Part shown: piece by piece, positions 17,455 through 25,874 of the stretch | Numbering within the stretch: the first letter of the stretch is position 1 | Layout of the letters: each line of letters opens with the position of its first letter | Source: a virus | Virus record (IMG/VR): IMGVR_UViG_3300035076_000007 | Coordinates: 1-49,078 of that record | DNA length: 49,078 nt | Direction: 5' to 3' (one strand) | Position numbers and translations under genes: made by a program | Notes under the pieces: model-generated | Databases searched by the model: none | Seen by the model: only the letters and a program-made list of their open reading frames with translations | What the model was told of the DNA's origin: nothing

Positions 17455-17868
17455 TTGACAGACGTTTTGCTGCGGCAAACCAACGACGGCGGAGACATTA
17501 CGATCGAAGGCGGGTTGGTGCTGCTCTCCGATGGCCTCGAGACGGCCGCCTATCTGTCGATGTTCGGCGGCAATGAGGACGATCCCGCGGACACCGACAC
17601 CACGCAACAATGGTGGGGGAACCTGCTCGAGGCGGAGCCCGAACGGGCTTACCGCAGCGAGACGCAATTCCTAGCAGCGCTGCCCGCCATCCCCGCCAAC
17701 CTGCGGCGGCGCGAGCAAGCCGCCTTGCGTGACCTGCAATGGTTCCTCGACACCGGGCTTGCCCAGAGTGTGACGGTGGAGGCCACCATCCCCGCGGTCA
17801 ATCGCGTGCGGCTCGCCATCGTGATCATCACGGCGAGCGGACAAACCCTCGAGCTGTTTTTCGGATGA
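17455..17868 (+). CDS. Baseplate wedge protein (Mu gp46-like)
   Basis: Protein of 137 aa. TTG 17455 is chosen because GGAG lies five bases upstream and it starts one base after the preceding stop; the upstream ATG at 17386 would give a 23-codon extension overlapping that gene. The product (TDVLLRQTNDGGDITIEGG, NRVRLAIVIITASGQTLELFF) matches the gp46 baseplate family, and a gp47-like gene follows, as in Mu. Confidence 0.85.
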   Translation: MTDVLLRQTNDGGDITIEGGLVLLSDGLETAAYLSMFGGNEDDPADTDTTQQWWGNLLEAEPERAYRSETQFLAALPAIPANLRRREQAALRDLQWFLDTGLAQSVTVEATIPAVNRVRLAIVIITASGQTLELFFG

Positions 17869-17875
17869 AAGAATC

Positions 17876-19075
17876 ATGGCGCTCGTAACACCGACCACTC
17901 AGCAGATCGCGAGCAACATCATCGGGCAGCTCGAGAGCTCGATCTCGCAAACGATCCCGCTGCTACCCAAGGCGTTTAGTCGCGTGCTGGCCAAGGTGCT
18001 CGCCGCGGTCTACGTCGTTCTCTACAAATATGCGGGGTTCTCGCTCCGCCAGCAATTCATCAGCACGGCATCCTTTGAGGAAACCGAGGTCAACGGGCAG
18101 CTCATCCGCCCGCTCGTCGAATGGGGGCGGCTCATCGGCGCGGGCGATCCGTTGCCGGCAACTCAGGCCGAGCTCGATCTAGAGGTTACCGTTCTCACGC
18201 TCTCGGGTTCGCTGCCCGGCGGCTCGCAATTGCTCTACGCGCCGACGGGCGTGGTCTATCTCACGACCGCGGCGGTATTGCTGAGCTCCCCCACGATCAC
18301 GGTCACCGCCCGGGCGAGCTCTGACCAGGATAACGGCGACGGCTCAGGCGAGATCGGCAACCTGGAGCCGGGGCAGGTGCTCGGGTTCGCGAGCCCGCTA
18401 CCCAACGTCGCGACGAGCGCCACGGTGACGGGCTCGCCGGTGGTGGGGGCGGAGGCCGAGAGCGAGGATACCTATCGCGCTCGCGTGCTGCGGCGGGCGC
18501 AACGGCGACCGCAGGGCGGCGCGTATGCGGACTATCAAGCGTGGGGTTCGGAGGTCGCCGGGATCCGCAATGTGTTCCCGTACACCGGCGCGCCCGGCGA
18601 GGTCGACGTCTATGTCGAGGCGGAGGCCGGGCCCGATGGCATCCCGGACCTTTCGCAACTGGCGGACGTGCTCGATTACATCGAGTTTGATCCGAACGAG
18701 GCGCCCTCGCCAACGGGCTTGGCGAACCGGCGCCCCGCCAACGCCGCGATCAATGTGCTGCCGATCATCCGCAGCGAGTTTGATGTGGACGTTACCGGTT
18801 TTTCGGCAGCCGATCCAACCACGGTGCTCGCTTCGATCGAGCTCGGCCTCGATGAGTTTCTCCGCGCGCGAGAGCCGTACATCGTCGGGCTCTCATCGCT
18901 GCCGCGCCTCGACCGCATCACGCAAGGCGCGATCGCTGGCGTCGTGCAAGAGATCGCCGAAGCCAACGGCGCAAGCGTCGCCTCGGTCACGCTGCGGCGT
19001 GGCGTGATCACGATCGTTCAATACACCTTGGCGCGCGGCGAGCTCGCAAAGCTCGGGGCGCTCACCTCCCTCTAA
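17876..19075 (+). CDS. Baseplate J-like protein (Mu gp47)
   Basis: Protein of 399 aa, the standard length for gp47/gpJ wedge proteins. Typical pieces are LRQQFISTASFEETEVNGQ, SEDTYRARVLRRAQRRPQGG (about residues 195-220) and GEVDVYVEAEAG. It forms the baseplate periphery and attaches fibres. Seven bases follow the gp46 stop. Confidence 0.92.
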   Translation: MALVTPTTQQIASNIIGQLESSISQTIPLLPKAFSRVLAKVLAAVYVVLYKYAGFSLRQQFISTASFEETEVNGQLIRPLVEWGRLIGAGDPLPATQAELDLEVTVLTLSGSLPGGSQLLYAPTGVVYLTTAAVLLSSPTITVTARASSDQDNGDGSGEIGNLEPGQVLGFASPLPNVATSATVTGSPVVGAEAESEDTYRARVLRRAQRRPQGGAYADYQAWGSEVAGIRNVFPYTGAPGEVDVYVEAEAGPDGIPDLSQLADVLDYIEFDPNEAPSPTGLANRRPANAAINVLPIIRSEFDVDVTGFSAADPTTVLASIELGLDEFLRAREPYIVGLSSLPRLDRITQGAIAGVVQEIAEANGASVASVTLRRGVITIVQYTLARGELAKLGALTSL

Positions 19076-19090
19076 GGAAACCTCCCCTCC

Positions 19091-20203
19091 ATGGCTCTCG
19101 TTCCTAGCTCCAGGTATCCCGGGCAAATCGATAGCAGCGGCGTCTATCCGCAAGGCAAGGCGCGCAATGCGGGCTCCTTCCAGGATGGCACCGGCACGCC
19201 GCTCGAGAAGGATTGGATCAACGACCTTTGGGGATTTCTCCAAGCGCTCTTAGCCTTTGCTTCGATCACGCCCAGCGGCTCCCCCGACCAGGTCGGCGCG
19301 AGCCAATATCTCGCGGCCGTCGAAGATGTTGCCTCGGTATCGAGCGAGCGATCGGTGCTCGGCACCTGGACGACGCTAGCGGGCGCCTTTAGCCAATCGC
19401 AAAGCGATGCGCTTTGGATCGAGAGCCTCGCTCTCTTTGTCACGGTCGGAGCCGTGAGCACCGCTTACACCTCGCCGGATGCCGTCAACTGGACGAGCCG
19501 CACCCCCGGCGCCAACGTCGGGACCTTGGGATTTCTCGCCGGCGTGGGCGTGGTCGGCGTAGGAAACACCGGCGCGGTCACGCTCTCGGCCGACGCGATC
19601 ACTTGGGGCGTTCAAGTGAGCGGCACGGTGGAGAACCTCCGGGGAGTCGCGGCTCATGGCGCTCTGTTCATTGTTGTCGGCGACAACGGGAAGATCATCA
19701 CCTCGCCGAACGGGGTTGCGTGGACGTCGCGAACCTCGGGCGTCGCCCCCACGCAACTCTTGGGCGTGGCGAGCAACGGAACGATCGCCGTTGCGGTCGG
19801 CGCCACCGGGACGATCATCACCTCGCCCGATGGTATCACCTGGACGACGCGCACCAGCGGCGTCGTGGTGTCGCTCGGGGATGTAGTGTGGAACGGCTCG
19901 CTATTCATCGTCGCCGGCAGCTCGGCAACGATCCTCACCTCGCCCGATGGCATCACCTGGACGCTCCGCACGGTGAGTGGTTTTGCTGGCCCTTTCTTCG
20001 GCCTGGACGTGACGGATAACTATGTGCTCGCGCTCGGCAACGGGGGCGAGCTATTCGCCTCGCGCGACGGCATCACCTGGAGGCGAGTTCAGCACGGGAT
20101 CACCGCCGGGCTCGGCCGCCGCGCGCTGGCGTGGAGTGGCGCGGCCGCGGTGACGGTGGGGGATGGCGAGCACTACCGGTCGGCGGCGAGGTTGCCCGTC
20201 TAG
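19091..20203 (+). CDS. Putative tail fibre or receptor-binding protein with propeller-like repeats
   Basis: Protein of 370 aa embedded between gp47 and gp48. The N-terminal 120 residues may be a baseplate adaptor (GTPLEKDWINDLWGFLQALL). The rest is about six repeats of the type TSPDGITWTTRTSG, spaced about 40 residues, resembling BNR or Ycf48-like beta-propeller blades. A propeller here could bind surface glycans. Insertion of such a gene before gp48 is not part of the basic Mu order. Confidence 0.6.
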   Translation: MALVPSSRYPGQIDSSGVYPQGKARNAGSFQDGTGTPLEKDWINDLWGFLQALLAFASITPSGSPDQVGASQYLAAVEDVASVSSERSVLGTWTTLAGAFSQSQSDALWIESLALFVTVGAVSTAYTSPDAVNWTSRTPGANVGTLGFLAGVGVVGVGNTGAVTLSADAITWGVQVSGTVENLRGVAAHGALFIVVGDNGKIITSPNGVAWTSRTSGVAPTQLLGVASNGTIAVAVGATGTIITSPDGITWTTRTSGVVVSLGDVVWNGSLFIVAGSSATILTSPDGITWTLRTVSGFAGPFFGLDVTDNYVLALGNGGELFASRDGITWRRVQHGITAGLGRRALAWSGAAAVTVGDGEHYRSAARLPV

Positions 20204-20973
20204 TGTTCAGAACCTTTCAGCACCTATTGCCGCGCGCGCTCGCGTGGCGAACGACGGTCGCCACCAATCTGCGGCGATACATCGAGGGGCTCGCGGCCTT
20301 TGCGGGCGACGTCCGCTCGTTTATCGATCTGGTGTATCTCGATTTGTTTCCGCCCACCACGCGCGAGCTGGCCGCGTGGGAAACTGAGTTTGCCCTCCCC
20401 GGCACCGGTGACGATGCGACGCGCCGGCTCCGCCTCGCCGCAGCGTGGGCCGCGCAGGGCGGGCAATCGCCCGCGTACATTCAAACGATCCTCCACGCCG
20501 CGGGGTTCACCGAGGTTTTTGTCTATGAGTGGTGGACGAGCGGACCGCCATACCTGCCGCGCGATCCGCGCGACTATACAACGCAGCCGGTGGTGGGGTT
20601 CTATCAGTGCGAAGGCACCTCACCGTGGGAGTGTTTCGACTCCGCGCCGGGGCAGCCGCTCGCGCCGCATTGTGACGACACCCTAGCGAATGAGCCGGGG
20701 TACATCGTCAATCTCGATCTCACGCGCCGCTCACCTCCGCCGGTGCCGGACGATCCCGCGTACTGGCCTTACTTTTTGTATTTCGCGGGCGAGGTGTTCC
20801 CCGAGCTCGCGCCGATCGAGGTCGATCGGATCGACGGCCTCAAAGAGTTGCTGCTGAGGATCGCCCCGGCGCAGCAATGGATCGTTTTGATGGTCGATCC
20901 CATCGCGCCGCTCGAGGCAGCCGGCGAGGGATTTGGATCGGCCCCCATGGGCACCACCGAAGTAGGTAGCTAA
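20203..20973 (+). CDS. Baseplate protein (Mu gp48, YmfQ/DUF2313-like)
   Basis: Protein of 256 aa. GTG 20203 overlaps the preceding TAG and is preferred over an earlier in-frame ATG (20131) that would overlap 24 codons. Core residues 1-110 (FRTFQHLLPRALAW, FPPTTRELAAWETEFALP, YIQTILHAAGFTEVFVYEWW) match the gp48 family linking wedge and fibre. A C-terminal extension ends in RIAPAQQWIVLMV. Confidence 0.82.
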   Translation: MFRTFQHLLPRALAWRTTVATNLRRYIEGLAAFAGDVRSFIDLVYLDLFPPTTRELAAWETEFALPGTGDDATRRLRLAAAWAAQGGQSPAYIQTILHAAGFTEVFVYEWWTSGPPYLPRDPRDYTTQPVVGFYQCEGTSPWECFDSAPGQPLAPHCDDTLANEPGYIVNLDLTRRSPPPVPDDPAYWPYFLYFAGEVFPELAPIEVDRIDGLKELLLRIAPAQQWIVLMVDPIAPLEAAGEGFGSAPMGTTEVGS

Positions 20974-22839
20974 ATGACCGCTCGAATCAAGATCAGTCAG
21001 GCCGGGCTCGCCGCCGGCGTCGCCGGCAAATCGCGAACCGATGGGCTCGCAACCGGCGCGCTCGTTACGCTCGAGGATGTGAGCGGCACGGGGTCGAGCA
21101 CGTTCCACCTGCTATGGGGTCCGGTCGAGGATACGACCGCGGAGGCCTCGCTCGCGGTGACGGGCGACCCGGACATTTGGACATTTTCGCCGACGGCTGC
21201 CGCGTATGGCAGCTATGAGATCGAGCTCCGCGACGATGGCGTGCCGATCGAGCGGCGCATCTTCGGCATCCGCACGCCCGCCAACCAGCTGCTCATCCCT
21301 GCGCTCAATGAGCGCGCGAGCAGGCACGCGGGATGGCATAACGACGGCGCCGATCAGATCGAGCTATGCGAGCAGAACGCGAGCGACTTTCCGATCGCGG
21401 CGCTCAATAACTTTCGTTACGCCGGCTGGTGGCGCTCGCTTTATGAGCTCTATCGCATCGTCGAATTCGGCATCGGCAGCATTGCAAACAATGCGGTCGC
21501 GCTGATCAAGCTGGTGAAGATCCCGGCCAAATCGATCCTCGCCAACCCCACCAACGCCCTCGCCGACGTAACGACGTTGGCGGGCAGCGCGGCGCTGCAA
21601 CATCTTCGGGTCAACGCCGCCAACAACGCCCTCGAATTCGTGACCATCGACGTCGGCGAATTCACGGCGGTGGGCTCGCGAACCGTTCTGATGAATGCAG
21701 GCGCCGTCAGCGCGGTGCCTGCATTCGTCGCCCCGTCCGCCCAGTTTCAATACCTGCGCGCCAACGTATCCAACACCGGGCTCGAGTGGAGCAACCTGAG
21801 CGGGCACGCCTCCACCTCGCTCGTCTACGACGGCGCCACCAATACTTACCAGCGCGCCGCGCTCACCGGCGCGGTCACCTCCGCGCAGAATAGCAACGCA
21901 ACGGCCTTCGGAGTGCTCGCCGCAAAGAGCGTCCTAGCCAACGCGACGAATGGTAGCGCGGTGCCGGCCGCGCTCGCGGGCTCCGCGGCGTCGCAACACT
22001 TGCGCGTCAACTCCGCCAACAACGCCCTCGAATGGGCGACCATCGACGTCGCGGAGTTCACGGCGTTCGCCGCAAAGAGCGTCCTAGCGAACGCGACGAA
22101 TGGTAGCGCGGTGCCGGCCGTGCTCGCGGGCTCCGCGGCGTTGCAACACTTGCGCGTCAACTCCGCCAACAACGCCCTCGAATGGGCGACCATCGACGTC
22201 GCGGAGTTCGGATCCGTAGCGGCGAAAAGTGTCTTCGTCAACGCGGGGCCTGCGCCCGCCGCGCCCGCGTTCCTAGCGCCCACGGTCGCCTTTAGCTACC
22301 TCCGCAGCAACTCATCCAACAACGTGCTCGAGTGGGCGCAGCAAGGCACGATCGCATGCCGGACGACCGTCACCACGGCCACCAATTCCACGGCGGTGGT
22401 CGACTGCACGGGTTCATTCTCGATCCCTGCAAACACGCTCGTCGCGGGTAGCAGCTTCCGCGTACGGTTCTCGTTTCAATTCCTACGGGGCGCGACCGCA
22501 ACGGCCTTGAACCTCGGCGCGTTTCTGGACGTGGGCGGCGTCCTACTTTCCGTGGTCGCCGCGCCGGCATCGACGGTCAACGGGTTTGTCGGTTACGTCG
22601 AGGTGGAGGCGGTGTTTACGGTGCTAACGACGGGCGCCGGCGGCACTGCGTTTGCATACCTGCGCGCCTCTTCGAACGCGAGCGCGGGCGCCGTCTTTAC
22701 CTGGACCGCAGCAAACACAAACCCTATGGCGATCGACACCACGATCGCCAATGTGATCCGGGGTTATGGGCAAATGAACGCCGCGGTAGCCAACTGCACC
22801 ATCAACGCAACGGGCGGCGATGTTCAGCGGGTCAACTGA
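20974..22839 (+). CDS. Tail fibre protein with 50-residue repeats
   Basis: Protein of 621 aa. The N-terminal 185 residues appear non-repetitive, including SYEIELRDDGVPIERRIFG. Residues about 185-430 are built of about 50-residue repeats with the core AAKSVLANATNG and LRVNSANNALEWATIDVAEF. The C-terminal 170 residues are beta-rich (VAGSSFRVRFSFQFLRG) and resemble a phage fibre tip. It lies last in the tail cluster, the usual fibre position. Repeats likely form an extended shaft. Confidence 0.75.
   Translation: MTARIKISQAGLAAGVAGKSRTDGLATGALVTLEDVSGTGSSTFHLLWGPVEDTTAEASLAVTGDPDIWTFSPTAAAYGSYEIELRDDGVPIERRIFGIRTPANQLLIPALNERASRHAGWHNDGADQIELCEQNASDFPIAALNNFRYAGWWRSLYELYRIVEFGIGSIANNAVALIKLVKIPAKSILANPTNALADVTTLAGSAALQHLRVNAANNALEFVTIDVGEFTAVGSRTVLMNAGAVSAVPAFVAPSAQFQYLRANVSNTGLEWSNLSGHASTSLVYDGATNTYQRAALTGAVTSAQNSNATAFGVLAAKSVLANATNGSAVPAALAGSAASQHLRVNSANNALEWATIDVAEFTAFAAKSVLANATNGSAVPAVLAGSAALQHLRVNSANNALEWATIDVAEFGSVAAKSVFVNAGPAPAAPAFLAPTVAFSYLRSNSSNNVLEWAQQGTIACRTTVTTATNSTAVVDCTGSFSIPANTLVAGSSFRVRFSFQFLRGATATALNLGAFLDVGGVLLSVVAAPASTVNGFVGYVEVEAVFTVLTTGAGGTAFAYLRASSNASAGAVFTWTAANTNPMAIDTTIANVIRGYGQMNAAVANCTINATGGDVQRVN
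21919..22218 (+). repeat. Two near-identical 150-bp tandem repeats in the fibre gene
   Basis: Units start at 21919 and 22069 and differ at only a few bases; a degenerate unit follows at 22219. Two more diverged units lie further upstream in the gene (about 21520 and 21670). Near identity at DNA level suggests recent duplication or recombination. Confidence 0.8.
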
Positions 22840-22841
22840 CC

Positions 22842-23408
22842 ATGCCCCCCGCATCCCTCTTCCACGTTCCCTATGTGCGGGCGGCGCACTGGACTCAGGT
22901 CGAGGCGCCTCCGCCGAAGATCTGGATCGTGATCCATTGCATGGAGTATCCGGAGAAACCGGACTCCGCCGAATGGTGCGCGCGCTATTTCGCAGGCAAG
23001 GAAGGCCCGGCACCGAAGGCCTCCGCGCATGCGTGCATCGATAGCAACACCATCGTGCAGTGCGTGCCGTGGGATCAGATTGCGTGGCACGCGCCCGGCG
23101 CCAACGCCCAGGGCATCGGCCTCGAGCATGCCGGCTATGCCCGGCAACACCCCTCCGATTGGGAGGATCCCTATAGCCAACAAATGCTCGATCTCTCAGC
23201 GTGGCTCGTCGCCCAGCTCGCGGGCAAGTTTCAGATCCCGATCGCGTACGTCAATGCCGAGGGTCTGCTCGCGGGCAGGCCCGGCATCACGACTCATCGC
23301 GAGGTCACCGCCGCTTTCAAAAAGAGCACGCACACCGATCCGGGCCGAGCGTTTCCGACGATCGACTATCTCGCCCGCGCGCGCCGCTATGCGCTCGCGA
23401 GCGCGTGA
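22842..23408 (+). CDS. Endolysin, N-acetylmuramoyl-L-alanine amidase (Amidase_2)
   Basis: Protein of 188 aa, a single Amidase_2 domain that would cut the amide bond between N-acetylmuramic acid and the stem peptide. Likely zinc ligands and catalytic residues are H32 (IVIHCME), H152 (GITTHREV) and D166 (HTDPGRAF). There is no signal peptide, so release depends on a holin-type protein. It starts one base after the fibre stop, so it is probably in the same late transcript. Confidence 0.92.
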   Translation: MPPASLFHVPYVRAAHWTQVEAPPPKIWIVIHCMEYPEKPDSAEWCARYFAGKEGPAPKASAHACIDSNTIVQCVPWDQIAWHAPGANAQGIGLEHAGYARQHPSDWEDPYSQQMLDLSAWLVAQLAGKFQIPIAYVNAEGLLAGRPGITTHREVTAAFKKSTHTDPGRAFPTIDYLARARRYALASA

Positions 23409-23486
23409 CTGGTCAGACCCCCCGCCGAGCGACGCTCGGTGCAACACCGAGTGTGGCGCTTTTGCACACGCCGGGGTGATGTACTC

Positions 23487-23514
23487 TTGCCCGGCGGCGT
23501 GATTTGGTTATGGT
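23487..23514 (+). promoter_or_regulatory. Candidate promoter before the lysis membrane gene
   Basis: TTGCCC (23487-23492), a 16-base spacer and TATGGT (23509-23514) resemble sigma70 boxes. The expected start point would be about 23521, just before the first start codons. Predicted by eye only. Confidence 0.35.
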
Positions 23515-23527
23515 ACCGTTCGCATGA

Positions 23528-23881
23528 GTGACCGACTCGCTACCTCAGATCGCGTTAGAGCCGGACTTATGGCGCTGGCTCATCGGGCAAAGCGTCGCGT
23601 TGACGGTCGCGGTGCTTTGGATCCTGTCTCTATTGCGAGCCGATACTCGCTCTCGGAAGCGGATCGACGAGTTATCGGATTACTTAGTCCACAGTACCGA
23701 GAGCGCTTTGGCAGAGCGCTTGCGGCAGAGCGAGGCGCACACGCAAAACTTGGAGAAGGCCGCGCTCGAACGATCGAAGCTGAGCGAGCAGCATTCATTG
23801 CAGCTCGACTCGACGCAGCGCGCAGTAACCGAATCATTCACACGGGTATTAGAGAAGGCGCTCGCATCGCCCGATCGCTAG
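23528..23881 (+). CDS. Membrane coiled-coil protein, possible holin or spanin component
   Basis: Protein of 117 aa with one N-terminal membrane segment (about residues 17-37, LIGQSVALTVAVLWILSLL) followed by a long charged helix (about 45-110). This plan fits an inner-membrane spanin or a one-segment holin, and it sits right after the endolysin. GTG 23528 overlaps an alternative frame that starts at ATG 23524 and runs to 23982; that frame lacks a membrane segment and is less convincing. The gene uses several TTA and CTA codons, rare elsewhere in the window. Confidence 0.55.
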   Translation: MTDSLPQIALEPDLWRWLIGQSVALTVAVLWILSLLRADTRSRKRIDELSDYLVHSTESALAERLRQSEAHTQNLEKAALERSKLSEQHSLQLDSTQRAVTESFTRVLEKALASPDR

Positions 23882-24039
23882 TCGCGGTCCTCCGGTCGCG
23901 GACGTTCTCGCAACGATGGGTTAGCGCCCACGATGAGGAAACCAGCCCGGGCATCCCCGCGCAGGTCGTCCGCATTTTCTGATTGACGGCGGCGCCCTCG
24001 CGGGCGCACTATCCGCGGCACATGGATCGCGTTCGTTAA

Positions 24040-24077
24040 AGCCTCGAGGCTCCCCGGCCTCGGGGCTCCTTCCTTTT
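24040..24077 (+). terminator. Rho-independent terminator
   Basis: A 10-bp stem (AGCCTCGAGG with CCTCGGGGCT, one wobble) and an eight-base loop are followed by CCTTCCTTTTG. It would end transcription after the lysis membrane gene. Confidence 0.65.
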
Positions 24078-24127
24078 GTGGCTTGAGAACGGTGGCCGGG
24101 ATGCCGAACGCATCCTAGGCTTGCGTG

Positions 24128-24649
24128 ATGCCGAAACCTCCGGAGTCGCCCCCCGCGCCGCCGGCGGAGCCGTTCCCGCTCACGCGAACGCCGCCGGCGG
24201 GCACGCTGCTAGGCCTTACGCCGCTGCCGCGCCCGAGCGCCACGCCCGCGCCGACGTTTGTGATCCCCCCGCCGCTCCCCGACGCTGCCGAGGTGCCGTT
24301 GCCGCGTAGCGTGCTGCAATCGCCCTCGCCGCCGCGGCCCACGGCCGACCTTGCGACGCTGCTCGAGGGCGCACGGGTCGAGCTGGTCTACTTTCGGCAC
24401 TGGTGGCCGCGGCAGCTCGCCGCGCTGCCTGGCGGCCCTCCCCCGAGGCCCGCGCCGGCGCCCCCCCCTGCGCCCGGGGTTCCCTCGCGCGCGCGCCAGG
24501 CGCTGGCGCTGGCGAGCGGCGCGGCCCTGGCGCTCGCCCTGGCGCTGGGGAGCGGCGCGGCCGCCCTCAGTTGGCCGGCGTATGGGCGTTTCGTGGCGCG
24601 AGCTGCCCACATCGGCGCACCCTGGGCGCCGGCCCTGCCGATCGATTAA
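24128..24649 (+). CDS. Proline-rich protein with a C-terminal membrane segment
   Basis: Protein of 173 aa. Residues 1-120 are dominated by Pro and Ala, like a rigid extended spacer. A hydrophobic stretch near residues 125-150 (ALASGAALALALALGSGAAALS) could anchor it. Its place between lysis membrane protein and metalloprotease suggests an envelope role, perhaps spanin-like. ATG 24128 chosen over adjacent GTG 24125. No family recognised. Confidence 0.5.
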   Translation: MPKPPESPPAPPAEPFPLTRTPPAGTLLGLTPLPRPSATPAPTFVIPPPLPDAAEVPLPRSVLQSPSPPRPTADLATLLEGARVELVYFRHWWPRQLAALPGGPPPRPAPAPPPAPGVPSRARQALALASGAALALALALGSGAAALSWPAYGRFVARAAHIGAPWAPALPID

Positions 24650-24680
24650 AGCCTCCGCCCGTCGTGCCGTTCTCAATGGC

Positions 24681-25205
24681 ATGCCCCGCTGGATCGCCGC
24701 CCTCGCCCTCGCCCTCGCCACCGGCTGCCTCCCCGAGTCGGTCGAGGTGGTCGTTTTGACCCCCGAGTCGCCCGAGGTCGAGGCGGTGCTCCGCGCCGCC
24801 GACGCGCGATGGGAAGCCGCCGGCGTCGCCCCGGACCGCATCCAGATCGCCGCGGGCGGCGCCCCGGTGCGGCTGGTGCCCGAGCGGTGCGGCTCGGTCA
24901 TCATCGGTAAGTGCGTTGCGGAAACGCGGCGGGTCATGCGCGGCCGAGCGTATGCCGGTGTGCGCTTCATGGAGCTCTATTCGCTCGATGTAGACGTTGC
25001 GGCGCATGAGATGGGGCACGCCCTCGGGATCCATTTTCACATCGACCAGGATGCCGAGCTCCACCCGGACGGCATCGCCGACTGTGCACCGGACGCCGCA
25101 CACCGTCCGCTGATGTGCTCGAGCAACGGCCCGTCGATCGCGGCCGTGGACCTGGGCGAGGCGTGCGCCGCCGGCGCGTGTGAGGGGTTCACCCCCGAGC
25201 TTTGA
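24681..25205 (+). CDS. Putative zinc metalloprotease lipoprotein (metzincin-like)
   Basis: Protein of 174 aa. A short signal peptide with lipobox ALATGC predicts lipidation at C16 and anchoring in the outer or inner membrane. The motif HEMGHALGIHFH (residues 109-120) carries the HExxHxxG zinc site; the third His is at 118 or 120 rather than the canonical 119. A later PLMCSS may be the Met-turn. Several Cys pairs suggest disulphides outside the cytoplasm. It may help lysis or alter the lysogen surface. It overlaps the convergent nuclease gene by 17 bases. Confidence 0.75.
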   Translation: MPRWIAALALALATGCLPESVEVVVLTPESPEVEAVLRAADARWEAAGVAPDRIQIAAGGAPVRLVPERCGSVIIGKCVAETRRVMRGRAYAGVRFMELYSLDVDVAAHEMGHALGIHFHIDQDAELHPDGIADCAPDAAHRPLMCSSNGPSIAAVDLGEACAAGACEGFTPEL

Positions 25206-25617
25206 CCCGCCCGGGCATCCTATCCGCGCAGGCCGAGCAGAGCGCTGGGCGCGCCCAGTAGCAGGGCTCCCCGGTGCGCCTCACGCATTGGCTGCAATCG
25301 CTATCGGTGCAATCGCACACCGAGCACTGGTCGAGCACCGGATCGACCATCCGCAATAGCTCGCGCGCCTCGCGCGCCCACGCGAGCGCGTTCGGTTTGT
25401 CCATGGCGGGATAGACCAGCAAGCGCCATCCGCGGAGCACGGCCGCGCGGTGTTTCTCCAGGTCGTTGCGGACCCCCGTGACGCTTTGATGCCGCCCGCG
25501 CCCGTCGATCTCGATCGCGACTTTGTACGGGGCGATCGCGAAATCGAAACGCCACGCCCGATCCGGGTGGAAAACAAACTCGGTGTCGAGGATCACCCCC
25601 TGGAGCGGCGGCAGCAT
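25189..25617 (-). CDS. PD-(D/E)XK-type endonuclease (DUF559/Vsr-like) with Cys-rich tail
   Basis: About 142 aa from ATG 25617. The core EFVFHPDRAWRFDFA…KVAIEIDG…HRAAVLRGWRLLVYP matches the DUF559/Vsr-like nuclease fold, with catalytic D in RFDFA and E/D in AIEIDG. The C-terminal segment has six or more Cys (CSVCDCTDSDCSQC, then CSACAD) and probably binds zinc. The reading frame extends upstream with family-like residues (RSLAERAFELAW) but has no clear start there, so the true N-terminus is uncertain. Last gene of the left operon. Could process phage or host DNA. Confidence 0.7.
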   Translation of the reverse strand: MLPPLQGVILDTEFVFHPDRAWRFDFAIAPYKVAIEIDGRGRHQSVTGVRNDLEKHRAAVLRGWRLLVYPAMDKPNALAWAREARELLRMVDPVLDQCSVCDCTDSDCSQCVRRTGEPCYWARPALCSACADRMPGRVKARG

Positions 25618-25646
25618 GAGCCAAGCGAGCTCAAACGCTCGTTCCG

Positions 25647-25874
25647 CTAGGCTCCGCTGGGCTCTCCGCCGACCACGCGGCGCCGGACCTTTCCGGCCTT
25701 TGCTTCGGCCTCCGCGATCGCTCGCTTGCCCTCGGGCCTTTGCGCCCACGCCTCGCGCGCTTGCTGGCACCAGATCGAGAACGGCGTGTTTCGCCGTTCG
25801 AAGTCCGACTTTTTTCGCGTGAGCAGCGCCCGGAATGCGAGCTCCGCCTCGGTCAAATCGTCGAAATGGATCAT
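25647..25874 (-). CDS. Small hypothetical protein
   Basis: Protein of 75 aa (MIHFDDLTEAELAFRALLTR…), helical and basic towards the C-terminus. It overlaps the upstream gene by ATGA and precedes the nuclease by 29 bases, so the two may work together. Function unknown. Confidence 0.65.
   Translation of the reverse strand: MIHFDDLTEAELAFRALLTRKKSDFERRNTPFSIWCQQAREAWAQRPEGKRAIAEAEAKAGKVRRRVVGGEPSGA

Noticed and set aside
23524-23982. Alternative frame from ATG 23524 as the lysis gene or an embedded o-spanin.
   Set aside because: It lacks a signal peptide, lipobox or membrane segment, whereas the frame from GTG 23528 has a membrane segment and coiled coil.
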